Of a DNA stretch of 64,000 nucleotides, positions 39,996-49,866 are shown piece after piece. Each line of letters begins with the position of its first letter. The stretch's first letter is position 1. The notes below the pieces were generated by a model. It was not told the DNA's origin and ran no database searches. It was given only the letters and a program-made list of their open reading frames with translations. The position numbers were made by a program, and so were the translations under genes. Source of the DNA: Bacillota bacterium (GTDB lineage Bacteria; Bacillota; Bacilli; Paenibacillales; Paenibacillaceae); the NCBI GenBank assembly GCA_023391635.1, contig JAEWAQ010000073.1, positions 1 through 64,000 on the forward strand. The letters run 5' to 3'.

Positions 39996-41888
39996 ATGAA
40001 AGTTCGTCTGTTTGGCGATTTGACTGATTTAGAGCAAGGAATTCAGGTTCTGGAGAAGAAGTACGAATTTTCGAACGTTCCCGACGGCTTTCCTGTTCAG
40101 GTGATCAAGAATAAAAATCAAAACCCTGAAATCAAAATCAATAAAACGAATAAATCTGCAACGATAGGCTATTCGGAAAACATTCATTTTTTCCGGGCGC
40201 TGGGTCTCTTTTTGGAAGCAAGCTTAGAGCAAGATGAATTCGACATCGTGGAAGCGCCTCAATTCGACAAGAACGGACTGTTTTTTGATATGTCCCAGGG
40301 GAATGCGGTCATTAACCTCGAGACGCTCAAGGAGGTGCTCGTTCGGATGGCCGTCATGGGGTTGAACTTGTTCATCCCCTACATGGAGGATAGCTACAAG
40401 GTGGCGGATGAGCCTTATTTCGGCTATATGCGAGGGAGATATTCCTATGAAGAGCTGAAAGCGCTCGACGATTTCGCTTATGCGCTCGGCATTGAGGTGG
40501 TTCCTTGCGTCCAGACGCTGGCTCATCTGCATGACGTCATGAAGTGGCCGGCATACGATTCGGTCAGAGAAGATGAAGCTACGCTGCTGGTCGGAGAATC
40601 GCAAACCTATGCATTGATTGAGCGGCTTATATCCGCCGTTACGGCTCCATTTCGAAGTAAGCGCATCCATCTCGGTTTGGACGAAGCATGGCGGCTCGGG
40701 CTTGGCCAGTATTTGACTCGGAACGGCTTGAAAAGCAAGTTCGACATCATGACCGAACATATCAATCATGTCATCAAAATAACGGAGAAGCTCGGACTTG
40801 CTCCGATGATGTTCAGCGATATGTATTTCCGTACGCCGCAGCTGTCCGGTTACGGAAATAACTATGATGTGGACGCGGTTATTCCCGATGAGATCATCAA
40901 CGCGATTCCCAAAGGGATGCAAATGAATTTCTGGGAGTACAACCGCGACGATGAGCCGTTCTATGAAGCGATTATCGATAAGCATCAATCGTTAGGCGTT
41001 CATACGGTCGTATGCGGCGGCATATATTCTTGTTTCGGCTTCGGCGTCAATTACGGCATCGCCTTCAGAGCGTCCAACGCTCTGCTCAATGCCTGCAAAA
41101 TGAAAGGGATCAAGGAAGTGTTCCTGACGCACTGGGGGGACGACGGCACGGAGAGCAGCATCTTTTCCGCCATGCTCGGCTGGCAGCTGTACGCCGAACA
41201 CGGGTATGCAAGGGACTTGGATGAGGAGAAATTGAAGAAGCGGTTCAAGTTCTGCACCGGCGGGAATTATGACGATTATAACGCGATCCGATATTTGGAT
41301 GAAGTGCCCGGCGTCTCCGCAGATAATACGAACATGTGCAACCCTTCGAAATATTTGCTGTGGCAGAACATTGTTGCAGGGCTGTTTGACAAAAATATCG
41401 AAGGGCTGAACTTGGGCAAGCACTACGCGGAAACGGCCGAGCGGATGCGGGCAAGCGCCGGACGCAACGGTGCGTTCAATGACGTGTTTGTTCTGTTGGC
41501 CAAGGTTTGCTCCGTTCTGTCCATCAAAGCGGAGATCGGACTGCAGATCACGGACGCTTACGGAAGGCAGGATTGCGACGAACTGCGGAAGCTGTCGGAG
41601 GTCGAGCTGGCCGAGCTGAAAAAACGAGTCGAGGATCTGAGGAATTACCATCGTGACCTTTGGTACAGAACGAATAAGCCTTTCGGATGGGAAATACTCG
41701 ATCTGCGGTATGGAGCGCTCTTGGCCAACATCGATACTGCGACGGCCAGGCTGGAGAGTTACTTGAATGAAGGTGTGGCGAGTATCGAGGAACTGGAGGA
41801 AGAGCGTTTACCCTACCCGTGTATCGCCGACCTCCCGATGGTGACCAGCTACGGCAGGATGCCCTCCGCCAGCAGGATTTTTCAGTAA
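39996..41888 (+). CDS. Cytoplasmic GH20 beta-N-acetylhexosaminidase-like protein (I)
   Basis: A 630-residue protein with no signal peptide. The GH20 catalytic Asp-Glu pair is in RIHLGLDEAW. Residues about 90-420 look like the GH20 barrel (GLFFDMSQGNAV, MGLNLFIPYMEDSY, GIEVVPCVQTLAHLH). The front part resembles the small GH20b domain. GH20 enzymes remove terminal GlcNAc or GalNAc by substrate-assisted catalysis. Being intracellular, it would act on imported oligosaccharides. ATG at 39996 has GGAGG eight bases upstream. First gene of the operon. Confidence 0.82.
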   Translation: MKVRLFGDLTDLEQGIQVLEKKYEFSNVPDGFPVQVIKNKNQNPEIKINKTNKSATIGYSENIHFFRALGLFLEASLEQDEFDIVEAPQFDKNGLFFDMSQGNAVINLETLKEVLVRMAVMGLNLFIPYMEDSYKVADEPYFGYMRGRYSYEELKALDDFAYALGIEVVPCVQTLAHLHDVMKWPAYDSVREDEATLLVGESQTYALIERLISAVTAPFRSKRIHLGLDEAWRLGLGQYLTRNGLKSKFDIMTEHINHVIKITEKLGLAPMMFSDMYFRTPQLSGYGNNYDVDAVIPDEIINAIPKGMQMNFWEYNRDDEPFYEAIIDKHQSLGVHTVVCGGIYSCFGFGVNYGIAFRASNALLNACKMKGIKEVFLTHWGDDGTESSIFSAMLGWQLYAEHGYARDLDEEKLKKRFKFCTGGNYDDYNAIRYLDEVPGVSADNTNMCNPSKYLLWQNIVAGLFDKNIEGLNLGKHYAETAERMRASAGRNGAFNDVFVLLAKVCSVLSIKAEIGLQITDAYGRQDCDELRKLSEVELAELKKRVEDLRNYHRDLWYRTNKPFGWEILDLRYGALLANIDTATARLESYLNEGVASIEELEEERLPYPCIADLPMVTSYGRMPSASRIFQ

Positions 41889-41948
41889 GCGGCGGTCTGA
41901 GCGGCGAATATCGGGCAATAAATTCACGATCAAAGAAGGTGACCTACG

Positions 41949-44018
41949 ATGAACTTCTCACTGTATTTGGACAACCAAGAAGATCTGCAGGCAGCCAACC
42001 TGTTTTGCGCAACCATGAACCTGTGGCACGATTGCACGGTTCGGATGACCGATCGGCCCGGGGCCGATGTGGCGGTCTACCGGGATATGGGGTTGCCGGA
42101 GGAAGGCTATCGAATCGATCACCGCCACAATCAAATATCGGTTTGGGGCAACGGGAAGCGCGGAGTCTCCCATGCGCTGGCCACTCTGCTCAGGCACTGC
42201 GACGGAAGCGGCTTTCAAGGCGTCGATTGCATCGATTCGCCGCGCTTGCCCTTTCGGGGCGTGCATCTGTACATGCCGGGCAAGGAGGATGTGGAAGGCT
42301 TCAAGCGGATCATCGACGCGCTCGCGATCTTGAAGCTTAACACACTGATTCTGGAAGTCGGCGGAGGGATGGCGTACAAGCATCATCCCGAGATCAACAG
42401 CGGGTGGGAACGCTTCTGCGAAGCGGTCAATCGGTTTCCCGGCGGAACGAGGGGATTCCAGGGCGCCGATTCCTACTGGAAGGACAGCACCCATACCGAG
42501 CTTGGGGGCGGTTCCTATCTCCCGCAAGCAACGGTGCGGGAGCTTGTCGAGTACGCGAACGGCTACGGGATCGACGTTGTGCCGGAACTGCAGTTTGGCT
42601 CGCACGCTTACTATATTACAACGGTATACCCGGAAATGGCCGAGCGGCAGACGGATCATTATCCCGATACGGTATGCCCGCATCATGAGGAGGCATACAA
42701 GCTGTATTTCGAGCTGGCGGCGGAAGTCATCGAGGTGTTTCGGCCCTCGATGGTGTCGATCGGCCACGATGAAATTCGCGTCATGGGCCACTGCGAGACC
42801 TGCCGCAACTATAGCGGGCACGAGTTGCTGGCCTATGAGATCAATCGCTTGCACGCTTTTTACCACAGCCAAGGAATCCGGATTGCGATGTGGTGCGAGA
42901 AGCTGCAGAATGTCGCTTCCTATTACACGAAAGAATTTTCAGGCGGATTGGAAGAGAATGAAGTCAACGCGTTCGGCCGTCGCTGGCATATGCCGGCTAC
43001 TTATCAGGCGATCAACGATATACCGAAGGATATTTTGTTTTTGGACTGGCGGTACGGTTGGTCGTGGGATTCCCAACAACAGACCGAAGATCACGGATTT
43101 CGGCAAATTTTCGGCAATTTCCACGGAGAATTGACGCGAGGTTGGAACAAGCGGCTGGCTTCTCCCTGCATCATCGGCGGCGAGGTATCCTCCTGGTGCC
43201 TGGCGAACGAATTTACGCTGGGCCGCGACGGGATTATCGGAGACATGTGGTTTTCGGCGCTCGTATTGTGGGATCGGACTTACGACGAGAACGATTATGA
43301 TCGCCACCTCGGCCGAATGCGAACAGAGCTTCCGCGGCTTCGCGAAGTGCTGCGGGGCAAGCGCAGCGCGGTTGTGAGCGGCAAAGCCGGAACTGCCGAG
43401 CTGCTGTTCGCCGCCGGTTCGGGCGACGCCTATGCGCTGCGTTCCGACAGTCTGCCGGGGCGCGAGTTGTGGGACCGATTGCGCCATGTACTGCCGGATT
43501 GCATGTCGGGTACGCCGCTGGGCGAACAAGAGCTGATGATTCCGGTAGGGAAACGGGTAAGCCGTCTGCTCTTCGTTCATACCTGCCTGGAGGATGCCGA
43601 GTATGTGGCAAGCTACAATATTCCGCTTGCAGAGAAGTGTCCGGCGGTATACGCGATCCGATATTCCGACGGGTTAACCGAGTTTGCGCATGTTCGTTTC
43701 GGCATCGATATCGGCTATGTCAATATGGATATGGGACGCCAAGTGAATTATACCGGTGCGACGCCGGAGGATCCGAGCGGTTTCGATGTGTCGCCGGAAC
43801 AATGTCAAGATCCGCCGCTGTATGTGCTGAATGCGAAGTGGCGGAACAGTCTGATTTACTCCGCCTCGCCCGTGCAGTCCGAGGGGAATTGCGCTTATAC
43901 GATGGAATGGGAAAACCCCAGGCCCGATATCGCGATCAACGCCGTCTTTGCAGTCAACACGGCGAAGACCAGAGAGGAGCAAGTTCTCCTGTACGGTATG
44001 GCGGCCATATTGGAATAA
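41949..44018 (+). CDS. Cytoplasmic GH20-like glycosidase (II)
   Basis: A 689-residue protein without signal peptide. A GH20b-like front domain (residues 1-95) precedes the barrel; the catalytic pair is in MVSIGHDEIRVMGHC. Other barrel landmarks are FRGVHLYMPGKEDVEGFKRI and GIDVVPELQFGSHAYY. It has a C-terminal beta-rich domain (residues about 480-689). It is diverged from the first GH20 protein, so the two probably act on different linkages or sugars. Sixty bases separate the genes. Confidence 0.8.
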   Translation: MNFSLYLDNQEDLQAANLFCATMNLWHDCTVRMTDRPGADVAVYRDMGLPEEGYRIDHRHNQISVWGNGKRGVSHALATLLRHCDGSGFQGVDCIDSPRLPFRGVHLYMPGKEDVEGFKRIIDALAILKLNTLILEVGGGMAYKHHPEINSGWERFCEAVNRFPGGTRGFQGADSYWKDSTHTELGGGSYLPQATVRELVEYANGYGIDVVPELQFGSHAYYITTVYPEMAERQTDHYPDTVCPHHEEAYKLYFELAAEVIEVFRPSMVSIGHDEIRVMGHCETCRNYSGHELLAYEINRLHAFYHSQGIRIAMWCEKLQNVASYYTKEFSGGLEENEVNAFGRRWHMPATYQAINDIPKDILFLDWRYGWSWDSQQQTEDHGFRQIFGNFHGELTRGWNKRLASPCIIGGEVSSWCLANEFTLGRDGIIGDMWFSALVLWDRTYDENDYDRHLGRMRTELPRLREVLRGKRSAVVSGKAGTAELLFAAGSGDAYALRSDSLPGRELWDRLRHVLPDCMSGTPLGEQELMIPVGKRVSRLLFVHTCLEDAEYVASYNIPLAEKCPAVYAIRYSDGLTEFAHVRFGIDIGYVNMDMGRQVNYTGATPEDPSGFDVSPEQCQDPPLYVLNAKWRNSLIYSASPVQSEGNCAYTMEWENPRPDIAINAVFAVNTAKTREEQVLLYGMAAILE

Positions 44019-44039
44019 TAAGGGTAGGAGGATTCATCC

Positions 44040-45350
44040 ATGTCCAAAATCACGTTTATCGGAGCAGGGAGCATCGGATTCACAAGAAAGCTGGTAACCG
44101 ATATTTTATCGTTTCCGAAGCTCGCGGATAGTACGATCTCCTTGATGGATATTGACGAGGAACGGCTGAACGTCATAAAGAAAGTCGTGGAACGTATAAT
44201 CGAAGCCGGCAAGTTCCGGGCTACAGTCGAAGCGACGACCGATCGCGCCGAAGCGCTGCGGGGAGCCGATGCGGTGTTATGCACGATTCTGGTCGGAGGC
44301 GTTCATGTTTTCCGGCATGATATCGAAATTCCGAAGAAATACGGCGTCGACATCAACGTAGGCGATACGAGAGGGCCTGCCGGCATATTCCGGGCGCTGA
44401 GAACGATCCCGATTATGGTGGACATCGCCAAGGACATCGAGAAATATTGCCCGAACGCCGTCTTCTTGAATTACACGAACCCGATGACGATGCTGACGAA
44501 GGCGATACAGGATGCAACGAACGTGACCATGGTCGGATTGTGCCACAGCGTGCAGCATACCGCGGAGATGCTGGCGCGGTGGCTGGGCGCTCCGATCGAG
44601 GAGATCACTTATACGTGCGCCGGCATTAATCATCTGGCCTTCTATACGGAATTCAACTGGAACGGGCAGGATGCGTATCCGCAGCTTCGAAAGTTGATGG
44701 AGAACCCTGAAATCTATAATGAAGAACAAGTTCGCAACGAGATGTTCCTTCATCTGGATTACTACGTCACCGAATCGAGCGGACACAATTCCGAATATAA
44801 CGCCTGGTTCAGAAAAAGACCGGACCTGATCGAGAAGTATTGCACGCACGGGACAGGGTGGAATCCGGGCGAGTACGCTTATATCTTGCATGAATACTTG
44901 GCGCAGGAAGAAACATGGAAAGCCGAACTTAAAGCATCCCTCGAAGAGCCCGTTGATTTGACCAGAAGCACTGAATATGCTTCGTATATATTGAACGCGA
45001 TGATGGGAGACGGCACGCTCTTTACCTTTAACGGGAATCTCGTCAACCGGGGTTATATCGACAACCTGCCGCAAGGAAGCTGTGTGGAAGTGCCGATCCT
45101 GGCTTCCAGACGCGGAATGGACCCGATCAAGGTCGGCAGCTTGCCGGAACATCTGGCCGTGCTCGCCGGTACGCACGCGCGTTGCGAGAGTTTGGCGGTG
45201 GAAGCGGCGTTCAGCGGCGACAAGCGCAAGGTGTTTCAAGCGATCTGCATGGATCCGCTGACTTCGGCGGTGCTGAGCCTGGCGGAAATTCAATCGATGG
45301 TTGACGAGATGTTCGAGGCCAATCAAGACTGGCTGCCGAACTTCAACTGA
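44040..45350 (+). CDS. Family 4 glycosidase (GH4; alpha-galactosidase-type motif)
   Basis: A 436-residue NAD- and metal-dependent glycosidase. The Rossmann site is ITFIGAGSIGFTRKL, the metal-binding Cys/His motif is GLCHSVQH, and the second family motif is GINHLAFY. CHSV is the form seen in MelA-like alpha-galactosidases, so an alpha-galactoside or N-acetyl derivative is likely. It differs clearly from the GH4 protein at 9.3 kb, which has CDSH at the same place. GGAGG precedes the start by about ten bases. Confidence 0.85.
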   Translation: MSKITFIGAGSIGFTRKLVTDILSFPKLADSTISLMDIDEERLNVIKKVVERIIEAGKFRATVEATTDRAEALRGADAVLCTILVGGVHVFRHDIEIPKKYGVDINVGDTRGPAGIFRALRTIPIMVDIAKDIEKYCPNAVFLNYTNPMTMLTKAIQDATNVTMVGLCHSVQHTAEMLARWLGAPIEEITYTCAGINHLAFYTEFNWNGQDAYPQLRKLMENPEIYNEEQVRNEMFLHLDYYVTESSGHNSEYNAWFRKRPDLIEKYCTHGTGWNPGEYAYILHEYLAQEETWKAELKASLEEPVDLTRSTEYASYILNAMMGDGTLFTFNGNLVNRGYIDNLPQGSCVEVPILASRRGMDPIKVGSLPEHLAVLAGTHARCESLAVEAAFSGDKRKVFQAICMDPLTSAVLSLAEIQSMVDEMFEANQDWLPNFN

Positions 45351-45368
45351 TAGAAGGAGGCGTGCGGA

Positions 45369-46673
45369 TTGGATTCATTGAAACAGGAAGTGCATTCGTG
45401 GGTAGAGCGCAATGAAAGTCGTATCCTCAAGCTTCTGCAAGATTTGGTGTCCTGCAATACCGTTAACAATGCGATAACGGGCACGGAGAAGGAGGCGCAG
45501 CTGTTTCTTTCGCAGTACTTGAAGGATATGGGTTTGCAGGTGGATACGTTCACGCCCGAGGAAGTGCCCGGATTAAAGGAGCATCCCGGTCATTTTCCGG
45601 GGAAAGACTATTCGGAACGCCCGAATGTGGTAGCTGCCTGGAGGGGGGCAGGCGGCGGCAAGTCGCTTATTTTCTCCAGCCATATGGATACGACCGTCGT
45701 CTCTCCGGACTGGGAGCGCGACCCATGGGCGCCGACGATTGAAGACGGGAAGCTCTACGGGTTAGGCAGCTTCGATATGAAGGGCGGGCTCGTGGCCTCG
45801 ATCATGGCGATTCGCTGCTTGCAAGAGCTGGGCATTCAAGTCAAGGGCGACCTGCTGGTCGAGTCCGTCGTCGACGAAGAATTCGGCGGGGCGAACGGCA
45901 CGTTGGCTAGTCGGGTTAGAGGGTACAACCCGGATGCGGCCATCGTTCCGGAACCGACGAACTTGACCGTATGCCCCGGGGCTCGCGGAGGCGCCTTGTG
46001 GAGGATATCGTTCACAGGCAGCAACGGCATGTCCTTCAGCGGAGAAAAGTTCGTGAATCCGGCGAATCTCGCAGCCAAGTTTATCGTTTATTTGGAGGAG
46101 TTCGAGAAAGCGCGTCGACTGAAAGGCGGCCCCGCTCCGTATTTCGAGGAAGACTGTGATCTTCCCATTATCGTGACGCGTCTTGAGGCCGGCGACATGA
46201 CGCTGCCGCTGTGCGATTCGGGTCCGACCGTCTGTCATGTGGATATCTGGGCGGAATGTCATCCGAATGTTTCGGAAGAAGATCTGAAGAAGGAGATCAT
46301 GGACGGTTTTCAAGCGAAGTATGCCGACGAATATTCGAATTGGGACGAACCGCAGTTTCATAAAATGATCCGGTTTTTGCCGGGTATGCAAACCGCTCCG
46401 GATTTTCCCCTCATCGGCATCTTGTCGAAAGTAACAAGCGAAGTGACGGAGGGGAAACACGGGCAAGTGACCGGTACCAAGTTTGCATGCGATGCCTTTA
46501 TGTTCAATGAGTATACGAACACGCCTGCGATCATTATGGGGCCGGCCGGCGCCAACGCGCATGCGGCCGATGAACATATCGACATCCCCGAGTACTTGCA
46601 ATTGGTCGAAATTTATGCGCTCGCCGCGCTGCAATGGTGCGGCTATATCGAGAAAGGAGAGCTTGACCGATGA
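45369..46673 (+). CDS. M20 family metallo-amidohydrolase (ArgE/DapE-like)
   Basis: A 434-residue zinc hydrolase of the acetylornithine deacetylase / succinyl-diaminopimelate desuccinylase type. Metal ligands can be read in SSHMDTTVV, FDMKGGLVA and VDEEFGGANG, with a further His near the C-terminus (ANAHAADEHIDIPEY). It removes an acyl group from an amino acid, or cleaves an N-acyl amino acid conjugate. TTG start at 45369 has AAGGAGG eight bases upstream. It overlaps the RidA gene by four bases (ATGA). Confidence 0.85.
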   Translation: MDSLKQEVHSWVERNESRILKLLQDLVSCNTVNNAITGTEKEAQLFLSQYLKDMGLQVDTFTPEEVPGLKEHPGHFPGKDYSERPNVVAAWRGAGGGKSLIFSSHMDTTVVSPDWERDPWAPTIEDGKLYGLGSFDMKGGLVASIMAIRCLQELGIQVKGDLLVESVVDEEFGGANGTLASRVRGYNPDAAIVPEPTNLTVCPGARGGALWRISFTGSNGMSFSGEKFVNPANLAAKFIVYLEEFEKARRLKGGPAPYFEEDCDLPIIVTRLEAGDMTLPLCDSGPTVCHVDIWAECHPNVSEEDLKKEIMDGFQAKYADEYSNWDEPQFHKMIRFLPGMQTAPDFPLIGILSKVTSEVTEGKHGQVTGTKFACDAFMFNEYTNTPAIIMGPAGANAHAADEHIDIPEYLQLVEIYALAALQWCGYIEKGELDR

Positions 46674-47062
46674 GAACAGCGATTCGAACTTCCGACGCGT
46701 CGCCTGGCGACGGCCCTTATTCCCAAGGCGTGATTGCCGGCGATTTCGTCTACGTTTCCGGCCAGGGGCCGCTCGCTCCCGGGACCGGCGAAATTGTCGG
46801 GGATACGATTGAAGAGCAGGCTCGGCTGACGATGGACAATATTCGGAACATCCTGCAAGCTGCAGGGTGCACGATGGAGGACGTCGTCAAAGTCAATGTT
46901 TATCTGGCGGACATGAGTCATTTCGAGCGGTTCAACAGCGTGTATACGTCATTTTTTGACCAGCCGATGCCGGCGCGGACTTGCGTGGAATCAGGTCTCG
47001 ACAACATCCTCGTCGAGATCGATGCGATCGCCTACCTGCCCGGTCTGGGGCGGAAAGGTTAA
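46670..47062 (+). CDS. RidA family enamine/imine deaminase
   Basis: A 130-residue member of the RidA/YjgF family. The catalytic Arg is in PARTCVES, with the usual Glu in VEIDAIAYL and the front motif GPYSQGVIAGDFVYVSGQ. RidA proteins hydrolyse reactive enamines/imines released by PLP enzymes that eliminate water. The next gene is such an enzyme, so the two probably work in sequence. Confidence 0.88.
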   Translation: MRTAIRTSDASPGDGPYSQGVIAGDFVYVSGQGPLAPGTGEIVGDTIEEQARLTMDNIRNILQAAGCTMEDVVKVNVYLADMSHFERFNSVYTSFFDQPMPARTCVESGLDNILVEIDAIAYLPGLGRKG

Positions 47063-47065
47063 TCG

Positions 47066-48169
47066 ATGGATAAGCGCGAACTGGATACTCCGTATGTTCT
47101 CATCGACCTGGATACGGTCGAAAGCAATATCCGATCGATGCAACAGGCGGCCCGTGCCTCCGGAATCGAATTGCGCCCGCATGCGAAAACACATAAATTG
47201 CCGGTGTTGGCCCATAAGCAGATCGATGCGGGAGCTGTCGGCGTCACGGTTGCGAAGCTAGGAGAAGCGGAAGTCATGGTGGCGGGCGGCGTTACGAAAC
47301 TGTTGATCGCTTATCCGATCGTCGGGGCGCAAAAAATCGAACGGCTGTTCACGTTGGCGAAGCAGGCCGACATTACCGTTGCCGTCGATCGATTCGAAAC
47401 GGCCGAGGCGATCTCCCGGAGGTTCAGCATCGATGCCGGGGCCTCAGTCGGCGTAATCGTGGAAATCGATTGCGGGTTCAAGCGGGTAGGCATCCCCCCG
47501 GGCGAAGAGGCGCTGGCGCTTGCGACGAAGATTGCCGGACTGCCCGGACTCGTATTCCGCGGACTGATGACGTTCGCAGGTCACTCTTATGATGCGCCGG
47601 ATCTGGACGGCGTGAAGCGGGTTGCGGCGGAGGAAGAAGCGGCCGCAGGCCGAACGGCGGAATTGCTGCGGATGAACGGGCTGAGCACGGAAATCGTAAG
47701 CGTAGGCTCGACGCCGACATCCCGGTTCGTGTCCGGCGCATCCGGCGTAACGGAAGTAAGGCCCGGCACTTATATTTTCGGCGATTTGACACAGGTTGCC
47801 ATCGGGGTGCATGAGCTGAGTCAATGCGCCTTGACCGTGAAGGTGACGATCGTCAGCCGCCCGTCGCCCGAACGCGCCGTCATTGACGCGGGCACGAAAG
47901 TGTTCACGATGGACGGCGACGACTCTCCGATCGGAACCGGCAGGGGATACGTGATCGGACATCCGGGCATCGTCGTCTCCTGGTTCACGGAGGAGCATGG
48001 CATGTTGAAACTCCCTCCGGACGATCAACGCCTGCAGGTCGGCGATACGCTGGAGATCGTTCCGGTTCATTGTTGCGGGGTCATGAACATGTTCGATGAA
48101 GTTGCGGCGGTTCGGGGCGATGCTGTGGAAGCCATCTGGCCGGTCCTGGGAAGAGGCAAAGTAAGGTAA
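47066..48169 (+). CDS. D-serine dehydratase / D-threonine aldolase-like PLP enzyme (alanine-racemase fold)
   Basis: A 367-residue fold-type III PLP enzyme of the DSD1 / D-threonine aldolase family. The PLP lysine is in RPHAKTHKLP. The metal-binding C-terminal motif His-x-Cys, typical of eukaryotic-type D-serine dehydratase and D-threo-3-hydroxyaspartate dehydratase, is seen as VPVHCCGVMNMF. The family cleaves or dehydrates D-beta-hydroxy amino acids with zinc or manganese. The preceding RidA gene favours a dehydratase producing an enamine. It begins four bases after the ridA stop. Confidence 0.82.
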   Translation: MDKRELDTPYVLIDLDTVESNIRSMQQAARASGIELRPHAKTHKLPVLAHKQIDAGAVGVTVAKLGEAEVMVAGGVTKLLIAYPIVGAQKIERLFTLAKQADITVAVDRFETAEAISRRFSIDAGASVGVIVEIDCGFKRVGIPPGEEALALATKIAGLPGLVFRGLMTFAGHSYDAPDLDGVKRVAAEEEAAAGRTAELLRMNGLSTEIVSVGSTPTSRFVSGASGVTEVRPGTYIFGDLTQVAIGVHELSQCALTVKVTIVSRPSPERAVIDAGTKVFTMDGDDSPIGTGRGYVIGHPGIVVSWFTEEHGMLKLPPDDQRLQVGDTLEIVPVHCCGVMNMFDEVAAVRGDAVEAIWPVLGRGKVR

Positions 48170-48208
48170 CGCAAGACATCAAAAATCGAAATCATGGAGG
48201 TCATTCAC

Positions 48209-49117
48209 ATGGCAGCTTCAATCAGCGGAAATATTCCGGTTATTCCAACCCCCTTCCTTCACGGGAAATTGCATCTTGGCGACTTCGACAAGCTGATCGA
48301 CAGGACGGTCGAACACCTGGATGGTTACGTGGTAGCCGGCAGCACGGGAGAAGCTCCCGCTCTGTCGAGGGAAGAGCGAATAGCGGTTATCGAGTACTTC
48401 GCTGCCAGGATGCCCAAAGGCAAGCACGCTGTCGTAGGACTGGGCCATACCCATGCGGAAGAGGCCGTCGAGATCGGCTTGCGGGCGGCGAACGCGGGCG
48501 TGAAGGCGGCGTTGGTGCCAAGCCCGTACTACTTTCCGAATTCCCTGAATATGGTCATGGAATTCGTCGGCCGGATTGCCGAAGGAACCGGATTGGAAAT
48601 CGTGTTTTACGACAACCCCGTCACTACGGGAACCCGGTTTACGACCGAGGATTTGATTGCGTTAGCCAAGGCGGTTCCGAATATTAAGGCGATCAAGATG
48701 ACCGATCACGCACCTGCCAAGATCCGCGCATTGAAAGAGAGAACGGATTTAACGGTATTCGGCGGCGACGATATCATTTGCTTCCGGGCGTTCGAAGCCG
48801 GCGTTGACGGCAATATGATTATTGCGCCTGCGGTTTTTCCCGCGGAGTTTCGCGAATGCTGGGAAGCCTACAAGAGCGGCGACCGAGACAAGGGCTACGA
48901 AATTTTCGCTCGCGTTATTCTTCCGTTTATTCATATGTTCGGGCCGGGGGATGAAATTCCGACGTCGAAGGCGCTGTTCCATCATCTCGGCGTGTTCTCC
49001 AGCGCGGAAACCCGCCTCCCGCTTCTGCCGTCCGATGCCGCGCGAATCAAGGAAGTCATGCTGGGCTATCAAACCGGCCTAAAGGGGAGGAATACGGATG
49101 GAGCGGTTTCGCAATAA
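48209..49117 (+). CDS. DapA-family lyase/synthase
   Basis: A 302-residue class I aldolase-fold enzyme. The Schiff-base lysine is in NIKAIKMTD, the catalytic Tyr in IVFYDNPVTTG, and the phosphate-like loop GSTGE near residue 45 replaces the more usual GTTGE. The family includes dihydrodipicolinate synthase, N-acetylneuraminate lyase and keto-deoxy-sugar-acid aldolases; the operon context suggests a catabolic lyase rather than lysine synthesis. ATG at 48209 has GGAGG upstream. Its 3' end overlaps the next gene by 20 bases. Confidence 0.82.
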   Translation: MAASISGNIPVIPTPFLHGKLHLGDFDKLIDRTVEHLDGYVVAGSTGEAPALSREERIAVIEYFAARMPKGKHAVVGLGHTHAEEAVEIGLRAANAGVKAALVPSPYYFPNSLNMVMEFVGRIAEGTGLEIVFYDNPVTTGTRFTTEDLIALAKAVPNIKAIKMTDHAPAKIRALKERTDLTVFGGDDIICFRAFEAGVDGNMIIAPAVFPAEFRECWEAYKSGDRDKGYEIFARVILPFIHMFGPGDEIPTSKALFHHLGVFSSAETRLPLLPSDAARIKEVMLGYQTGLKGRNTDGAVSQ

Positions 49118-49853
49118 GGTTGCGTTCGTTACGGGAGCCACTCGCGGAATCGGCAAATCGATCGCCGAACGGTTCGCCGCAGAGGGCGCGCAAGTTGTAT
49201 TGGTATCCAACGTAACGGAAGATTTGGAACAAACGGAGCGCGAATTCAGCGCATTGGGTTACGATGTTCTGCCGATCCTGGCGGACGTGTCCGATGCCGG
49301 CCAGGTTGAACGCGCCGTGGAAAGCGTTGTGGCGAAGTGGGGACGAATCGACATTCTTGCGAACAACGCGGGGGTCGGCTGGGAAGAAGATTTCCTGACG
49401 CTCAAGGACGAGAACTGGCAGAAGATGCTGAACATCAACTTGAACGGAATGTTCTATACGGCCCAGCGGGTTGCCCGGCAAATGGTGAAGCAGGGCGAGG
49501 GCGGCGTTATCGTCAACATGTCTTCGACCAACGGCATTGTCGGCGAGCCCAAGTACGCGCACTACAACGCCTCGAAGGGCGGCGTTACGCTATTGACTAT
49601 GACGATGGCGCTTGAGTTGGGCCAGCACAACATTCGGGTGAACGCGGTTTGTCCCGGCTATATTCAGACCCCGATGTCCGAAGCGATTGACGACGCTGAT
49701 TTTGTGAAAGAATATATTCGCGCCAAGATCCCGCTCGGCAGAGTGGGCAAGCCGAAGGATGTGTCGGGGATCTTCGCTTTTCTGGCTTCTGACGACGCCG
49801 CCTTCGTCACCGGTACGACGATTGTCGTCGACGGGGGACAACTTGCGCAATAG
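49098..49853 (+). CDS. Short-chain dehydrogenase/reductase
   Basis: A 251-residue classical SDR. The NAD(P) site is TGATRGIGKS, the structural motif NNAGVG, catalytic Ser in VNMSSTNG and the YxxxK pair in HYNASKGG. The C-terminus ends with TGTTIVVDGG. It probably oxidises or reduces a hydroxy acid, keto sugar or aldehyde from the preceding lyase step. GGGGAGG precedes the start, which is inside the dapA-like gene. Confidence 0.9.
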   Translation: MERFRNKVAFVTGATRGIGKSIAERFAAEGAQVVLVSNVTEDLEQTEREFSALGYDVLPILADVSDAGQVERAVESVVAKWGRIDILANNAGVGWEEDFLTLKDENWQKMLNINLNGMFYTAQRVARQMVKQGEGGVIVNMSSTNGIVGEPKYAHYNASKGGVTLLTMTMALELGQHNIRVNAVCPGYIQTPMSEAIDDADFVKEYIRAKIPLGRVGKPKDVSGIFAFLASDDAAFVTGTTIVVDGGQLAQ

Positions 49854-49866
49854 CGGAGGCGAGCCT

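Noticed and set aside
48209..49117. DapA-family gene as the missing deaminase of the hydroxyproline pathway
   Set aside because: It is 40 kb away and embedded in an unrelated, IclR-linked operon.
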